DNA of 64,000 bases from Theocolax elegans (Eukaryota; Arthropoda; Insecta; Hymenoptera; Cerocephalidae), in the NCBI GenBank assembly GCA_026168455.1, contig CM047429.1, positions 6,351,125-6,415,124 on the forward strand. Direction: 5' to 3'. Under the pieces are notes generated by a model, which saw only the letters and a program-made list of their open reading frames with translations, was not told where the DNA came from and did no database searches. The translations under genes and the position numbers were made by a program. The stretch's first letter is position 1. Every line of letters starts with the position of its first letter. Positions 9,810 through 20,523 of the stretch are shown one piece after another.

Positions 9810-12800
9810 TTAGCCCACTACTGTTGCTATCGCAACTCCTGTCTCCTCTTCTCTTCTGATGAGACCCAGCCTGTCCACCACGGTCGTACAGAGGGTCACT
9901 ACCGCGTTCCATCCCTCCTGGGAGTCAAGCAGGCACGCCCCGATGCCCTCAGGGGTGAGGAGACCGCTCCAAGTGACTTGAAACTGGTCCCGTTCCTCCC
10001 TGAAACGAGGACACCATAAGAGGACGTGTTCCACGTCTTCGTCCACCCCTGGACAAGCCGGGCACTCTGCGCTGCCGTAGACCCCTATACGAAATAGGTA
10101 GCTACGGAAGCATCCGTGCCCGGTCAGCACCTGGGTAAGCTGGAAACTGACGAAGCCGTGTTTCCTGCTCGCCCACTCCTGGATCCGCGGGATGATGCGG
10201 TAGGTCCAGCGGCCGTCCCTGGCTGAGTCCCATCTCCGCTGCCACTCCTCTACGGTCCGCAATGACCATCGGTTATGGCAGCGATTCTCTTCTACGCGTC
10301 GCCCACCCTCACGGTGTCTTTCAGCTCTCTCGGCTGCCAGGAGGTCGAAGGGGGCGGTCCCCGCGATCACCGAGAGCGCAATGTCAGATACGGTTCGGTA
10401 CGCCCGGGCCACCCTTAGCGCAGCTATCCTGCAGGCTCTCTGACACGGAGCACCAAAGCTCTTGTGCCTGTTCAGGGCATCAGCCCAGATAGGAGCTCCG
10501 TATAAAATTACGGAGCTCACCACTGAGGCAAGGAGAGACCTTCGCGGTTGCTGGGGTCCCCCGATGTTGGGCATGATGCCCGCCAGCGCACGGGCCACCC
10601 TTGCCGCCTTTGAGCCCGCGTTCGCGAGATGGTGTTTGAACGACAGCCGCGCGTCTAGTGTGACCCCTAAATACTTCAAGGTTTTCACCGACCGTATCCG
10701 TTCTTTACCTACCGTGAAGGTGGCGGTCCTCTCCTTTTTTGTGCGAGAGATGAGCACCGCCTCCGTTTTTTCCGCCGCCAGACTAAGTCCGTGGTCTCTC
10801 AACCAAGTGGCGACCACTTCTATAGAGACGTCTCCGAGATATTCGATCTCTTCGACACTCTTTGCGACCACCACTAGCGCCACGTCGTCCGCGAAAGCCA
10901 CCATCGAGACACCCTCCGGATGTTGCTGCCTAAGCAGGCCGTCATAGACAACGTTCCAGAGTAGGGGCCCAATGACCGAACCCTGCGGCACGCCTCCCGT
11001 GATGTTGTGGGAGTGCACACCGTCGTCGGTGTCGTAGAGCAGAGTACGGTCAGTCAGGTAACTCGAGGTGACCTCCCTGAGATAGAGTGGCACTTGGAAG
11101 TGCTGCAGGGACAGCATGATGTCGTCCCATCTGGCCGAGTTGAAGGCATTCCGGATGTCCAAGGTGATGATGGCACACATCCGCCTTGCACTCCGACCAG
11201 CATTGATGGCGTTTGTGGCTATGCCAACAACTCTGCCTACAGCATCCATGGTCGATCGACCCTTTCGGAAGCCGAACTGGTTGTCGGAGAGGTCTCCGGC
11301 CCGACCGATGGCCTCTGCAAGTCTGGCGCAGATCACCCGCTCCAGGAGCTTCCCAACTATATCCAGTAGACAGAGCGGGCGGTAAGATGATGGCTCCTCC
11401 GGGGGTTTGTTTCCCTTTGGTAGGAGTACCAGCCTCTGCGTCTTCCACTGGGCCGGGAAGCAACCTTCTCTTAGGCATGCGTTGAATGCGTCCAGGAACA
11501 AGCCCGGAGCACTCATCGCCGCTGTCTTGACGGCCAGGCCAGGTATTCCGTCAGGCCCTGCAGCTTTACGTACGGAAATACCCTTAGCGGCCATCCTCAG
11601 TTCGGCTTCACTAATGTCTGGCGACTCGGCTGCACCAATGGTGGCCATCAGGCCCGTCTCTACTGCCCTTTTCCGATGTTCTGGAAACAGGTGGCGGACG
11701 ACTCCGTCCAGAAAAACTGGGTCGGTGGGTGCAACAGCTCCCCCGGGGTTGATCTTATTCATAACCGTTTTATACGGTCTGCCCCAGGGGTCGTGGTCCA
11801 CCTCCTCACAGAGCTCCCGCCAACACCTTCTCTTGGCAGTCTTGATGGCCACCTTGAGATCCCTCCGCTTTTGTTCGTATTCTGCGGAACGAACTTGGAA
11901 CCGCGGTGTTCCCCTCGCTCTTTGGTGCAGCCTTCTGGCACGCAGGCACTCACGTCTCTTTTCTGCGATGTCCTTACTCCACCAGATTATCGGTGGGCGG
12001 CCGCGAGGGTTAATCTTCACGGCCATAGAGGCATCGCAAGCCGCTGTTAGGGCATTCGTGAGGCCTCGTGCTTTTTCTTCGGCGGTTCCCTCCACTTTTT
12101 CCCCCTCAAGGGAGCAGAGGAACGTCTCACGATCAAACGTGGCTGGTGCCCATCTCTCTCTTGCTCCTCTTCCTGCTCTCTTTGTCCTCCCGCTGGTCAG
12201 CTGGAGCTGGTACACGAGTGCTTGGTGGTCACTACCCGTGTAACGATCGCTAACTTTCCAGCCGAGTCCCCCTCCCCCCATCAATCTTGGATCGACGAAG
12301 GTGAGGTCGACTATGGACGACTTGCCGGCTTTGGTGAAAGTCGGGGTTGTCCCTGCGTTAGCGATCTCCAGCCCCAGTAGAGCGAACGCCTCGAGAAGTG
12401 CGCGACCACGCGCGTTGGTCTTGGCGCTGCCCCAGTCCGTCGCCCAAGCATTAAAGTCCCCACCGATTGCGACCGGTAGCCGTGAGGACCGAGCACTGGT
12501 GACGACTGCATCCAGAGATCTCGCAAAGTCCTCGGTGGAATCGCTGGGCGGGAAGTAGCAGCTGTACATGCGTACCCCCGCCACCTCCACCCAGGTGAAG
12601 CTGGGAAGGGGGGCGACCATCTTTCTGGAGATGTGTATATTTCTACATACCCAGATGGCCGCATTGCCCGTGGCATCCCTTACCCAGTTCGACTTCTCGA
12701 GATCCCGGAACTTCTCGCTGATGATCGCTACGTCCGCTCTCTCCTCTCTGACCAGCTGGGACAGCAGGTCCTGGGCCACAGCGCAGTGGTTGAGGTTTAT

Positions 12801-12842
12801 TTGGAGCACCTTAATCATTTTTGATGTGTGCTCCTTCCTCAT
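9810..12842 (-). CDS. R1-clade ORF2: endonuclease and reverse transcriptase
   Basis: An intact 1010-codon frame. Residues 1-220 form an APE-type endonuclease: it opens with VLQINLNHC, typical of the R1 clade, and contains GGDFNAW and the SDHQALVY end. The RT spans roughly 440-720 with SYRPLCLLD, ITLDIRNAFN, GGVPQGSVIGPLLW and the catalytic FADD near residue 648. A C-terminal CCHC knuckle (CPACPGVDEDVEHVLLWC) lies near 928. The protein would nick the target and copy its mRNA there. It overlaps ORF1: a second in-frame ATG at 12818 lies within the ORF1 stop region and may be the true start. Length and order match the family. Confidence 0.93.
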   Translation of the reverse strand: MRKEHTSKMIKVLQINLNHCAVAQDLLSQLVREERADVAIISEKFRDLEKSNWVRDATGNAAIWVCRNIHISRKMVAPLPSFTWVEVAGVRMYSCYFPPSDSTEDFARSLDAVVTSARSSRLPVAIGGDFNAWATDWGSAKTNARGRALLEAFALLGLEIANAGTTPTFTKAGKSSIVDLTFVDPRLMGGGGLGWKVSDRYTGSDHQALVYQLQLTSGRTKRAGRGARERWAPATFDRETFLCSLEGEKVEGTAEEKARGLTNALTAACDASMAVKINPRGRPPIIWWSKDIAEKRRECLRARRLHQRARGTPRFQVRSAEYEQKRRDLKVAIKTAKRRCWRELCEEVDHDPWGRPYKTVMNKINPGGAVAPTDPVFLDGVVRHLFPEHRKRAVETGLMATIGAAESPDISEAELRMAAKGISVRKAAGPDGIPGLAVKTAAMSAPGLFLDAFNACLREGCFPAQWKTQRLVLLPKGNKPPEEPSSYRPLCLLDIVGKLLERVICARLAEAIGRAGDLSDNQFGFRKGRSTMDAVGRVVGIATNAINAGRSARRMCAIITLDIRNAFNSARWDDIMLSLQHFQVPLYLREVTSSYLTDRTLLYDTDDGVHSHNITGGVPQGSVIGPLLWNVVYDGLLRQQHPEGVSMVAFADDVALVVVAKSVEEIEYLGDVSIEVVATWLRDHGLSLAAEKTEAVLISRTKKERTATFTVGKERIRSVKTLKYLGVTLDARLSFKHHLANAGSKAARVARALAGIMPNIGGPQQPRRSLLASVVSSVILYGAPIWADALNRHKSFGAPCQRACRIAALRVARAYRTVSDIALSVIAGTAPFDLLAAERAERHREGGRRVEENRCHNRWSLRTVEEWQRRWDSARDGRWTYRIIPRIQEWASRKHGFVSFQLTQVLTGHGCFRSYLFRIGVYGSAECPACPGVDEDVEHVLLWCPRFREERDQFQVTWSGLLTPEGIGACLLDSQEGWNAVVTLCTTVVDRLGLIRREEETGVAIATVVG

Positions 12843-13373
12843 GCGAGGTCTTGGCTTTGGCCTCGCAGTCCACTGCTTTGTGGCCCTCTTGGCCGCACCG
12901 ATAGCATTGCGCTGACCGGTCGACTGCGCTCTTGCACTCCCTCGCGATGTGTCCCGATTCGTGGCATCGGTAGCAGCGCGAGGATACCTCTCGCAGTCGA
13001 ACTCTGCAATTGACCCATCCGATCCGGAGCTTCCCGTCTTGCAGCAGTTTTTTGGCTGCTACTGCCGGAAGCTGGATGGTCGCAGCTAGGGTGCCACTGT
13101 AGGATCCCCTGGTTTTAATATTATCCGGGGATACCACATTTGGCCCGATCTTTACCGCAATCGCTGCGGCCACCTCCGTTGTTGTCGTGGACTCGTCCAT
13201 GTCCCTGATGGTGATGGACACTTTGTGAGTCAGCAGCTGGACCTCTGCTGACCCACTCAGTGTGGACGAGACCACTGTCCTCAGCTCCGCCGTTTCCGTT
13301 CCGGGTCGCCCCAGTTCGAGGAGGAGCTCTCCAGCCCTGGTGCGCCTGATACGCGTGACCCGTTCTCCTAGTG

Positions 13374-13375
<2 letters not shown>
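12811..13375 (-). pseudogene. R1-clade ORF1 (gag-like), 5'-truncated
   Basis: Two C-terminal CCHC knuckles, CYRCHESGHIAREC and CYRCGQEGHKAVDC, identify the RNA-binding ORF1 protein. Upstream is the usual valine- and threonine-rich fold of the R1 clade. The frame has no native start. It runs at 13376 into the AC repeat, whose translation as alternating Thr-His is an artefact. The stop TAA overlaps the start of ORF2 by a few bases, as usual for this clade. Confidence 0.88.
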
Positions 13376-13418
<43 letters not shown>

Positions 13419-13455
13419 GAGAATGTGTAATTGTGTGTGTGCGTGTGAGAAAGTG
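13376..13455 (+). repeat. (GT)n microsatellite, right part
   Basis: A pure GT run of about 36 bp, then imperfect GT with GC and GA variants. It is the continuation of the repeat at 9403-9590. Confidence 0.9.
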
Positions 13456-13881
13456 TGTAAATTTACACATTTAAGAGTATGTTTGAGAGTATATGAATGT
13501 GCACACAATTTAACAAATAAAAGTGCTTGGTACAAAAGATTACTCTTTTATACTTACACCCTGAGTGAAAATATTTTATAAAATTTTTATAAAAATTTTA
13601 TAAAATTTATTTAAATAATTATTATAAAATTTAATATGTAATTTATCCTATAGAATTATATATATTTTTTATAGATTTTTGTATAATATTCTATAAAATA
13701 AGCGTATTATAATAGGTAATTTATTTTTCACTCTGAAAATCAATAAAGTTGACTTTATTGACCTCTTTTTAGGGAGCAAAAACGCATTTTAGTCCCTCCG
13801 GGGATAAAGTAAAATTGGAGGGCAATAATGAATATTATTGTTCATTAAATTATAAAATTTGTTACTTTCAATAAATTTTTT
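13456..13881. other. AT-rich hAT body
   Basis: Mostly runs of TTTTATAAAA-type palindromic sequence resembling the foldback element at 14873-15738. No gene was seen. Confidence 0.4.
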
Positions 13882-13885
13882 TTAA

Positions 13886-14377
13886 CACTCCGTGCGCGAA
13901 ACACGGTTTCTCGTGCTTGTTTTGCGTGTGCGAAACATGAGATTTTTTAACCGTGTGCGAAACATGACCGCCAATTGTTTTGCGAACTTCAGGTCGACGT
14001 TTGAATTGTAGATCTTAAGGTTATTTGGACAGAGATTTTCCGAATCAACAAAGTATCGATAATATTAACTAAAATTTTAAATTGTTGAAAAGAAATGAGC
14101 TCAGAAAGTGATTTGGAAGAAGCTTATGACGATTCAGTACCGACAGATATGGCTGATCAAGCTAATGATATTTTTAATAATTATAGTTCTTTACACAGAT
14201 ATATCGTATATAGTTGCATATAATATCTTATATACATATTCTTTTTATTATACATAGTTCTACATTTACTTTTTTTTCGTTTACTCGTCTAATTGTCACC
14301 CTCGCTACGCATCGACTCGTCTCGCTCCGCTCGGTTAATAACCTGGAAACTTATTAACGTGTTTCGCTCACGGAGTG
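13886..14377. mobile_element. TTAA-flanked MITE, piggyBac-like
   Basis: The ends CACTCCGTGCGCGAAACACG and its inverted copy (one mismatch in 20) are flanked by TTAA at 13882-13885 and 14378-14381. TTAA duplications are typical of piggyBac. The 492-bp element holds a 42-codon frame starting at 14095 whose acidic opening MSSESDLEEAYDD resembles the start of piggyBac-type transposases. This suggests an internally deleted derivative. The superfamily label rests on TTAA and that short start only. Confidence 0.6.
14095..14223 (+). pseudogene. short remnant of a possible piggyBac-type transposase start
   Basis: A 42-codon frame, acidic at the N-terminus, that lies inside the TTAA-flanked element and ends before any catalytic region. 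It looks like the first exon-sized piece left after internal deletion. It is too short to assign firmly. Confidence 0.35.
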
Positions 14378-14383
14378 TTAAAA

Positions 14384-14520
14384 AATAGTATACGATACAC
14401 GTACACGGAACAGGTGATCCACACACTCGTCTTATTTGTCGCCCTCGCTCCGCTCGGGCGTCAAACTCGACTCGTGTGTGAATCACCTGTTTCGCGCACT
14501 TGTATCGTAATCTACTATTT
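14384..14520. repeat. 137-bp hairpin MITE
   Basis: Inverted arms of about 45 bp around ACGATACACGTACACGGAACAGG on the left and its imperfect complement on the right. The core has CTCGCTCCGCTCGG, also seen in the neighbouring TTAA element near 14320, so the two are probably related. Confidence 0.6.
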
Positions 14521-14872
14521 TAATATTTTTTACTAAAGATATAAAAATGTCATATATACTTCTAAAAAGTACTACATAATTTTAAACATTAATGTTCAAA
14601 TATTGTGTTATTGGTTTTTAGTTAAAACACAGTGGAATGTGTTTTTGTATATTACAGTCCGAATAAGAACTTAAAAATTCTAGTAATCTAAACCCGATTA
14701 GGTCAAACTGATTTCATATTCGGATACAGCAACCCTCAAAACTTGAGAAAGTATCTCTGTAAGAACACATTTTAATATATTTAAATCAGTGGTCATGGAA
14801 TCAGAATATATAGTCAAAAATTTACTTTTTACAAATTTTGTAAATTTGTCCTTGAAATAACTTTGATATCAA
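14521..14872. other. interspersed repeat sequence
   Basis: No gene. Phrases such as GATTAGGTCAAACTGATTTC and 'CGGATACAGC' recur at 15880-16130 and again at 50230-50464. They belong to a dispersed repeat family with GACCTT-type motifs. Confidence 0.45.
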
Positions 14873-15738
14873 ATGTGGAAAAATTTTATAAAGTTTATAT
14901 AAAATTTGTATAAAATCACTTTATAAAATTTTTATATAAATTTGGTTCTATAAAAATTTTACAAAATTTTTTTAAAACATTATATATTATGATAAATTGC
15001 TTTTTTTATATATTTATGTGACAAATAAAAAACTATTTTCTGGGAAGATATAATTTAATGAAAATGATTTATTTGTAGAATAAAGTAACATGAGAAAATT
15101 TAATAATTAACCATATATAAAATTTTTGTATATATTTTATTTTAATAAAACACTTTGAAAATAAAGTAAATATATTTATCATTAAGTGCATATAATTGTA
15201 TTTTGTGAAAATAATTTATAAATTTTTTATAAAAATTTTATAAAATACATTTTATATATTTTTTATAAAAATTTTATAAAGTGTATTTTTTGTACAATTT
15301 TTATACGACCAATTTTTTATAAAAACTATATAAAATGTATTTTATAAAATTTTTATAAAAAATTTATAAATTATTTTCACTTGGGAAAATACAATTATAT
15401 GCACTTAATGATAAATATATTTACTTTATTTTCAAAGTGTTTTATTAAAATAAAATATATACAAAATTTTTATATATGAATAATTATTAAATTTTTCTTT
15501 TCCATGTGCTGTTTTCTCATGTTACTTTATTATACAAATAAATGATTTTCATTAAATTATATCTTCCCAGAAAATAGTTTTTTATTTGTCACATAAATAC
15601 ATAAAAAAAGCAATTTATCATAATATATAATGTTTTTATAAAAATTTTGTAAAATTTTTATAGAACCAAATTTATATAAAAATTTTATAAAGTGATTTTA
15701 TAAAAATTTTATATAAACTTTATAAAATTTTTCCACAT
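14873..15738. mobile_element. 866-bp AT-rich palindromic (foldback) element
   Basis: The left arm (14873-15290) starts ATGTGGAAAAATTTTATAAAG and the right arm (about 15300-15738) is its inverted copy, close to identical except for a 16-17-bp indel near 15100/15510. The content is mainly TTTTATAAAATTTT-like. There is no coding region. This is a MITE or foldback type that would extrude as a long hairpin. Confidence 0.8.
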
Positions 15739-16349
15739 GGGATCTAAACGCGGATTTGATTCGGATTTAGCGGCTGTCAAAACTATAAAAATATTATTTA
15801 GTCATTTACGCTTAAAAGTTTCTTCTCAATTTGACCTTCAAATGCTCTTGATTCTGACGTGATAGCGCCAACTGAAATTATCTTAATCTAAACCAATATC
15901 GGAATTTGAAGTACAAAATGTACTTTCTACAAAATTTACAAACTTGACCTTTAATGACCTTCATCTTAACCCGATAAAGTCAAACCCCATAAAGGATCAG
16001 TGGCTGTCAAAATTGTAGAAATATTAGTGACCTCTCCTTAAAACTTTTTTCTAAGTTTGAACTTTAAATGACCTCAAACTTGATAACTCCAAATCAAGCT
16101 TAGACTCGGAATCAGCGGGCCGTAATAAGATCATATAGGTCTTGCTCTTAATATACAGACAATTTTTTTATTTTGAGTGACTGTAATCTTTCGAGAGTTT
16201 AACGTCCAGGTCACTAGGGCACAATCTACTAGATACCACAAGTAAAAAAACGCACAATACAATAAGTAAAAAATTGATGCAATAAGTCAAAAAAATTATA
16301 TGGATTTTCGATTTATGAATAGGGCCAATTCACAAGTCAGATTACATCA
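15739..16349. other. dispersed repeat and hAT body, no gene
   Basis: Contains further copies of the 'gacctt/gtcaaac' repeat family and AT-rich sequence. No open frame is recognisable. Confidence 0.4.
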
Positions 16350-16535
16350 AAAGGATTTTGGATTTATAATAAAAGAAAATCCTTACATCAAAAGGATTTT
16401 GGATTTATAATTTAGGAAATCCTTTAATCAAAAGGATTTTGGATTTATAACTAAAAAAAATCCTTTAATCAAAAGGATTTTGTATTTATAACTAAAGAAA
16501 ATCCTTTAATCAGAAGGATTTTGGATTTGAAGACA
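16346..16535. repeat. subterminal tandem repeats of the hAT element
   Basis: About four to five units of 48-50 bp with the core ATCAAAAGGATTTTGGATTT followed by AAATCCTTT. The core pairs with the flank as AAAGGATT/AATCCTTT. Subterminal repeats like these are the usual transposase-binding region of hAT elements. Confidence 0.75.
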
Positions 16536-16603
16536 ACAAATTCTGCAATTCCAAGGTTGATTTTGGATTCATGATTTGACGAATCATAAATCTCACAACC
16601 CTG

Positions 16604-16611
16604 CTTGTGTG
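16604..16611. repeat. 8-bp target site duplication of the hAT element, right
   Basis: CTTGTGTG, identical to 8480-8487. Confidence 0.9.
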
Positions 16612-17077
16612 TAACCAGTTACTATACCTAACAAAATATTAATCTTTTTCCTGATTAGTTTCAATGTTGCTGCTTGCAGGTCTGAGATTGGTTTAGATTA
16701 TAAAGTTTTGGCCTTTTTACAGTCTTTCGACTCTTTCGAATCCTTTTCGATTGCACCCCCCTATCATTTCTCCCGTGATAATTTGCCCTGTCCCTAGTTG
16801 AGCCAGATCATCCAAAAAAATTCAAATAAATTTATTTTATATAATTGTAGTAAACAAAACTTGATTTTCTTACACCCCTAGGCGTTTTCTGACCTTTCAA
16901 AGGTTAAACAAATCTCCCATGAAATCGCAAATGCTAAAAAAAATTAATGTATTGCATATTATGTAAAATATGCATGGGATCTCTACATATATATAAAGTA
17001 TAAGCATTTAATATAGTAAAGATTGAAAGTGATAAGTCATTTATTGAACAATATATATAAACGATATGTATATATAT
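16612..17077. other. intergenic or intronic sequence
   Basis: No gene was recognised. It continues the host sequence interrupted by the hAT element and may be intron sequence upstream of the decarboxylase exon. Confidence 0.4.
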
Positions 17078-17880
17078 GGGGTATTCCACGTGAACTGGTA
17101 CGATCAAAATTTTAATATGCACCAAATTTTGGGCACGCATTGCAAATATTTCTCAAAATACAGAAAAAAATTTGTAGATACTAGAATTTATTTGCTCTTA
17201 AATTATTCTAACCTCAAAAAGTGAATTTTTCCAAGTTTTTTTCAACACCAGCTGGGTTTACCACTATTTAACTCAAAATCTATCAACTTTTACTATAGAA
17301 CATTATATGTAACATTCATTGCTAATCGTGTCTGGAATTTATTCTTCTGGGTTAGAATTTCTAATTCTAAGATGAATGTTATATAAACTACATGTCAATA
17401 TTCAACTCAAAAAAAGTGCAAGTTCGCTACAATTGATTTCTTTATCCAAAAGTCTAAAAGAAAGCTCGGAGCAATACCTTTCAAATGGTCTGTAGCATTT
17501 TTATGGCCTTCAATTCTGTAAAAAGTTATGATAATTTTGCACTTTTTTCAAGTTGAATATTGACATGTAGTTTATAAAACATTCACCTTAGAATTAGAAA
17601 TTCTAACCTAGAAGAATAAATTCCAGACACAATTAGCAACGAATGTTACATATAATGTTCTATAGTAAAAGTTGATAGATTTTGAGTTAAATAGTGGTAA
17701 GCCCAGCTGGTGTTGAAAAAAACTTGAAAAAATCCACTTTTTGAGGTTAGAATAACTTTTGAGCAAATAGATTGCAGTACCTAAAAATTTTTTTCTGTAT
17801 TCTGAAAAACATTTGCAATGTGTACCCAAAATTTGGAGCATTTTAAAATTTTGATCAGACCACTACGTGTGGAATATCCC
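17078..17880. mobile_element. 803-bp long-inverted-repeat MITE
   Basis: Ends GGGGTATTCCACGTG and its inverted partner, with arms of roughly 340 bp around a spacer of about 120 bp. The flanks share ATATGTATATATAT, so the target duplication is 8-14 bp but blurred by the TA-rich target. No coding capacity. A truncated relative starts at 23868. Confidence 0.8.
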
Positions 17881-17939
17881 ATATGTATATATATATATAT
17901 TTTATCATAATTTATAAACATTAAATTTTATTAATTCAG

Positions 17940-18114
17940 GCATTGGAGCATTCCATTAAGTAGGCGATTTCGCTCATTGAAATTATGGTTTGTTCTACGT
18001 AACTATGGCATCGAAGGTCTTCAAATGTATATTCGCAATCATATTAAGCTTGCGAAACGGTTTGAAATGCACGTGAAGAAAGATTCGAGGTTTGAAATTT
18101 GCAATGAAGTCTTA
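17940..18114 (+). CDS. orphan exon of aromatic-L-amino-acid decarboxylase (DDC-like)
   Basis: A 175-bp exon bounded by AATTCAG and GTAAGT reads [17 protein letters not shown] and continues through [16 protein letters not shown] to FEICNEVL. This matches the segment after the PLP-lysine region in the DOPA/tyrosine/histidine decarboxylase family (consensus HWQIPLGRRFR..KLWFV). These cytosolic PLP enzymes make biogenic amines. There is no stop and both splice sites are intact. The normally conserved glycine of PLGRR is serine here, and no neighbouring exons are visible on either side. It may belong to a gene split by transposon-filled introns, or be a leftover of a broken copy. Confidence 0.75.
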
Positions 18115-18474
18115 GTAAGTAGTTATTTTTTTAATTGTTTGTGGTACATTATGAATTTTATAATTGAAATTAATTATTCATCTGTAACATCAAGTTATTA
18201 ATTATAATTTACTTAAACAAGAAGAGATATTTTACCGGTTGGTCGGGTCCCAGCTGTAAAACGTGTTATGCATCTCAAATACTGCGGAGGTAGCAAATTA
18301 TTTACCATATTATGCTAATTGAGGTAAAACCGTGTAAAATATTACTCAATATGTCTTTAAATAATGAAACAATATAAATAGTTAACTTATTCATGAAAAT
18401 ATTTATACAAGTGTACCACTGTATGTGTTCTATCAGGTTGGCGATCAACAAATTGAAAAAATGTATACAAGACA
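18115..18474. other. probable intron or intergenic sequence
   Basis: Starts with the GTAAGT donor of the decarboxylase exon. The next expected exon (GLVCFRLKG region) is not seen here. Confidence 0.4.
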
Positions 18475-19900
18475 ATTTGATTAATTGATTGATTGAAACT
18501 TTATAGGGTAATTAGGTATGAAACCCCGTTTAAACATATGTACATGTAAAAGTTATGCATTAAATGATCACAAGCCGCCGAATAATAACATTATAGTTGT
18601 TCTAAGAATAGTAACAATAACAAATAATAATAATACTAATATCAAGACCAATAATAATAATTATAATAAAATATAACAGTAAAACCTAACGCTTTAGGTT
18701 ATAATTATAAATGTACAAAAGTTAAAATTAAAATTAAAATTAAAAATTAAAAATTAAAAATTACTGAGAGATAGTTTCAATCCAAGGGGAGACGTTGTCA
18801 GAAAAAAGAACCGCTTACTGGCGACTAGAAAAGTATGGATTGATCTATATAGGAGCAGTCCTGGAAAATGCCATGAGTCTCCGTCTGTCGAGTAAACGAG
18901 TGAGAGAGATTGTGTCAAAACTTACTGAAGTCGAACAATAAAAATAGAGTAACTAGTTTCTTATTAATCCCATCTCTCATATCTTTAGTCAATCTCAGTA
19001 AAGCTGTGTCTGTCAAACTAAATGATTTAAAGCCCGTCTGTAGTGGGTCCGTAAGGGAGTGTTTATTTGTATAGTCAAGCAGCTGTTCCAGTGTGATCTT
19101 TGAACACCTTTGACAGGAAGCTTAAAAGTGCAATGGGTCGAAGGTGAAGATAGTGTTTTACACTTTTTGAGAGGTATAATACGAGCTTTCTTTCACAGCA
19201 CCGGAAAGCACCGGAAGAAGAAGAAGAATAGTTTAACAAGAAGGTCGCCTATAAATGGCAGATTTTTTACTATTACACTCTGCGGGATGCAATCCGATCC
19301 CCTGGTCTGAGAAAAAGTGAGAGATCGCCAGTATGACATTACTAATGCTGATTTCTTTAAAATTAGACCCATCATCACTAGCATTCCGAATGACAGACCA
19401 ACAAGCCCCAGGATCCTCACCAGAGGAGATCGGCACAACCGCAAAATGCTCATTTAATTCGCTCAATGAGAAGCCACCCAACTCTGATTGCAGGCTTAGA
19501 AGCAGTCCCAAACTGTTTAGCTCCCTCTAAACATCATTGTTCTCAAGAGCCTCAAAAATTCAGTTTTGGTAATATTCTGTCTTTTTTGTTTCAGTCAGTT
19601 CGTCTGTAACCTGACCTAAAGTCGTAAATTCATCCCGTATTGTCAAGTCGTGCATTGTCCAGTGCGGATAAAGCGCCTGTACAATGCCTCGCACCTACGC
19701 CGAAGTTATGAAAGCTCTTTGTCCATATATACCGGCCTATTTTTGGATGTTTTTAAGGTTTCTAGTGGAGCGAGTTTATCTATATCTGAAGTAAAATTAT
19801 TACAGAAACACTCCAGTGCAGGCTCGACACAAAGAACTGGTTCTTGAAAATACGACGAATCATAAAGTCTAAGATGATCAATGAGTTCCGGCAGTAATAA
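18475..19900 (-). pseudogene. decayed non-LTR retrotransposon (CR1/Jockey-type) fragment
   Basis: On the minus strand, segments between 19900 and 19110 read as the linker after the endonuclease and the start of the RT of an ORF2: DKLAPLETLKTSKNRPVYMD and a later block with CIPQSVIVKNLPFIGDLLVK. The pieces lie in different frames with stops. The RT core is missing. The 3' end at 18475-18497 has a CAATCAATCAATTAATC-type tail. A Tc1 element sits at its upstream side. Confidence 0.65.
18718..18764. repeat. (AAAATT)n low-complexity run
   Basis: Consecutive TTAAAA/TTAAAAA units. Confidence 0.8.
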
Positions 19901-19902
19901 TA

Positions 19903-20415
19903 CACTCCGCATCAAAATTATCGCAACAAGATTTTTCACAGAAAAATTGCCATTTTTTAAATGCTTGTAGCTCGGTCAATTTTCAGCGTATTGAGATAAT
20001 TTTTTTTTGTAGGGAATTATGTGCACTTTGAGGAAAAAATAATACCTAATAGCTGCGAGATAATGCGACATTGCTATGTCTTAATCAGGCCTACCAACTT
20101 CTTTTTCTTAAACAACGCAATAGTTTGCACGTTTACCTGGATTACCAAAATTTTTTTTCAAAAAACAACAAATACCATCTTAAAGTAGACTTTTTAACGA
20201 GTATTTTAAAAAAAAGTCGACCCTCTACGACTTTTTTTGACCGAGTTATGCAATTTTAAAGATCTTCCTAAGTTTTAGACAAATACCGCCAACATCAGCA
20301 TTACCCGATGCGTACCGCGAGGAGGTTCTTGGTCGGACTTACGCATCATTGTGGCCCTGAAAAGGGCCGATTGTGTTGGCGAGGAACCGTTTCTTACATT
20401 AGGGACCCCGCGGCT
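19903..20415 (+). repeat. left terminal inverted repeat of the Tc1 element
   Basis: Inverted copy of 22005-22472. The match runs inward to GGGACCCCGCGG. Confidence 0.85.
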
Positions 20416-20523
20416 CGTCACTTCCGCAGTATTTTTTGACTCCAAACCCAATACGCCTGAGGCCTTTAATATCGTGTATTGCCACCTCGGTGACAAATTA
20501 CCTCTGTTGAACGTTCTTGCATA

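Larger units (their letters stand above)
9591..13375 (-). mobile_element. R1-clade non-LTR retrotransposon in a microsatellite (Waldo/Mino-like)
   Basis: On the minus strand the order is truncated ORF1, ORF2, a short 3' UTR and poly(A), seen as a T run at 9591-9625. (GT)n lies immediately on both sides. Known R1-clade families such as Waldo and Mino insert in AC-type microsatellites, so this position fits target-specific integration. The 5' end is truncated inside ORF1. ORF2 is uninterrupted, suggesting a fairly recent insertion, but this copy cannot be fully autonomous without the front of ORF1. Confidence 0.85.
8488..16603. mobile_element. non-autonomous hAT element with nested insertions
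   Basis: The left end starts CAGGGTTGTAAG and the right end finishes as the reverse complement of CAGGGTTGTGAG. Both are flanked by the same 8 bp, CTTGTGTG. The CAGGG terminus with an 8-bp target duplication is diagnostic of the hAT superfamily. No hAT transposase is visible inside, so it would need one in trans. The body is AT-rich, with many GATTTTTG/AATCATAA-like subterminal motifs. It was later invaded by an R1-clade retrotransposon, a TTAA-flanked MITE and a palindromic element, which explains the 8.1-kb length. Confidence 0.85.

Noticed and set aside
11407..12243. 278-codon open frame on the + strand
   Set aside because: It lies opposite the R1-clade ORF2, is GC-rich from the antisense codons and has no recognisable domain. 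It is a shadow of the real gene.
18720..18764. Telomere-like or regulatory repeat
   Set aside because: A plain AAAATT run without TTAGG units.
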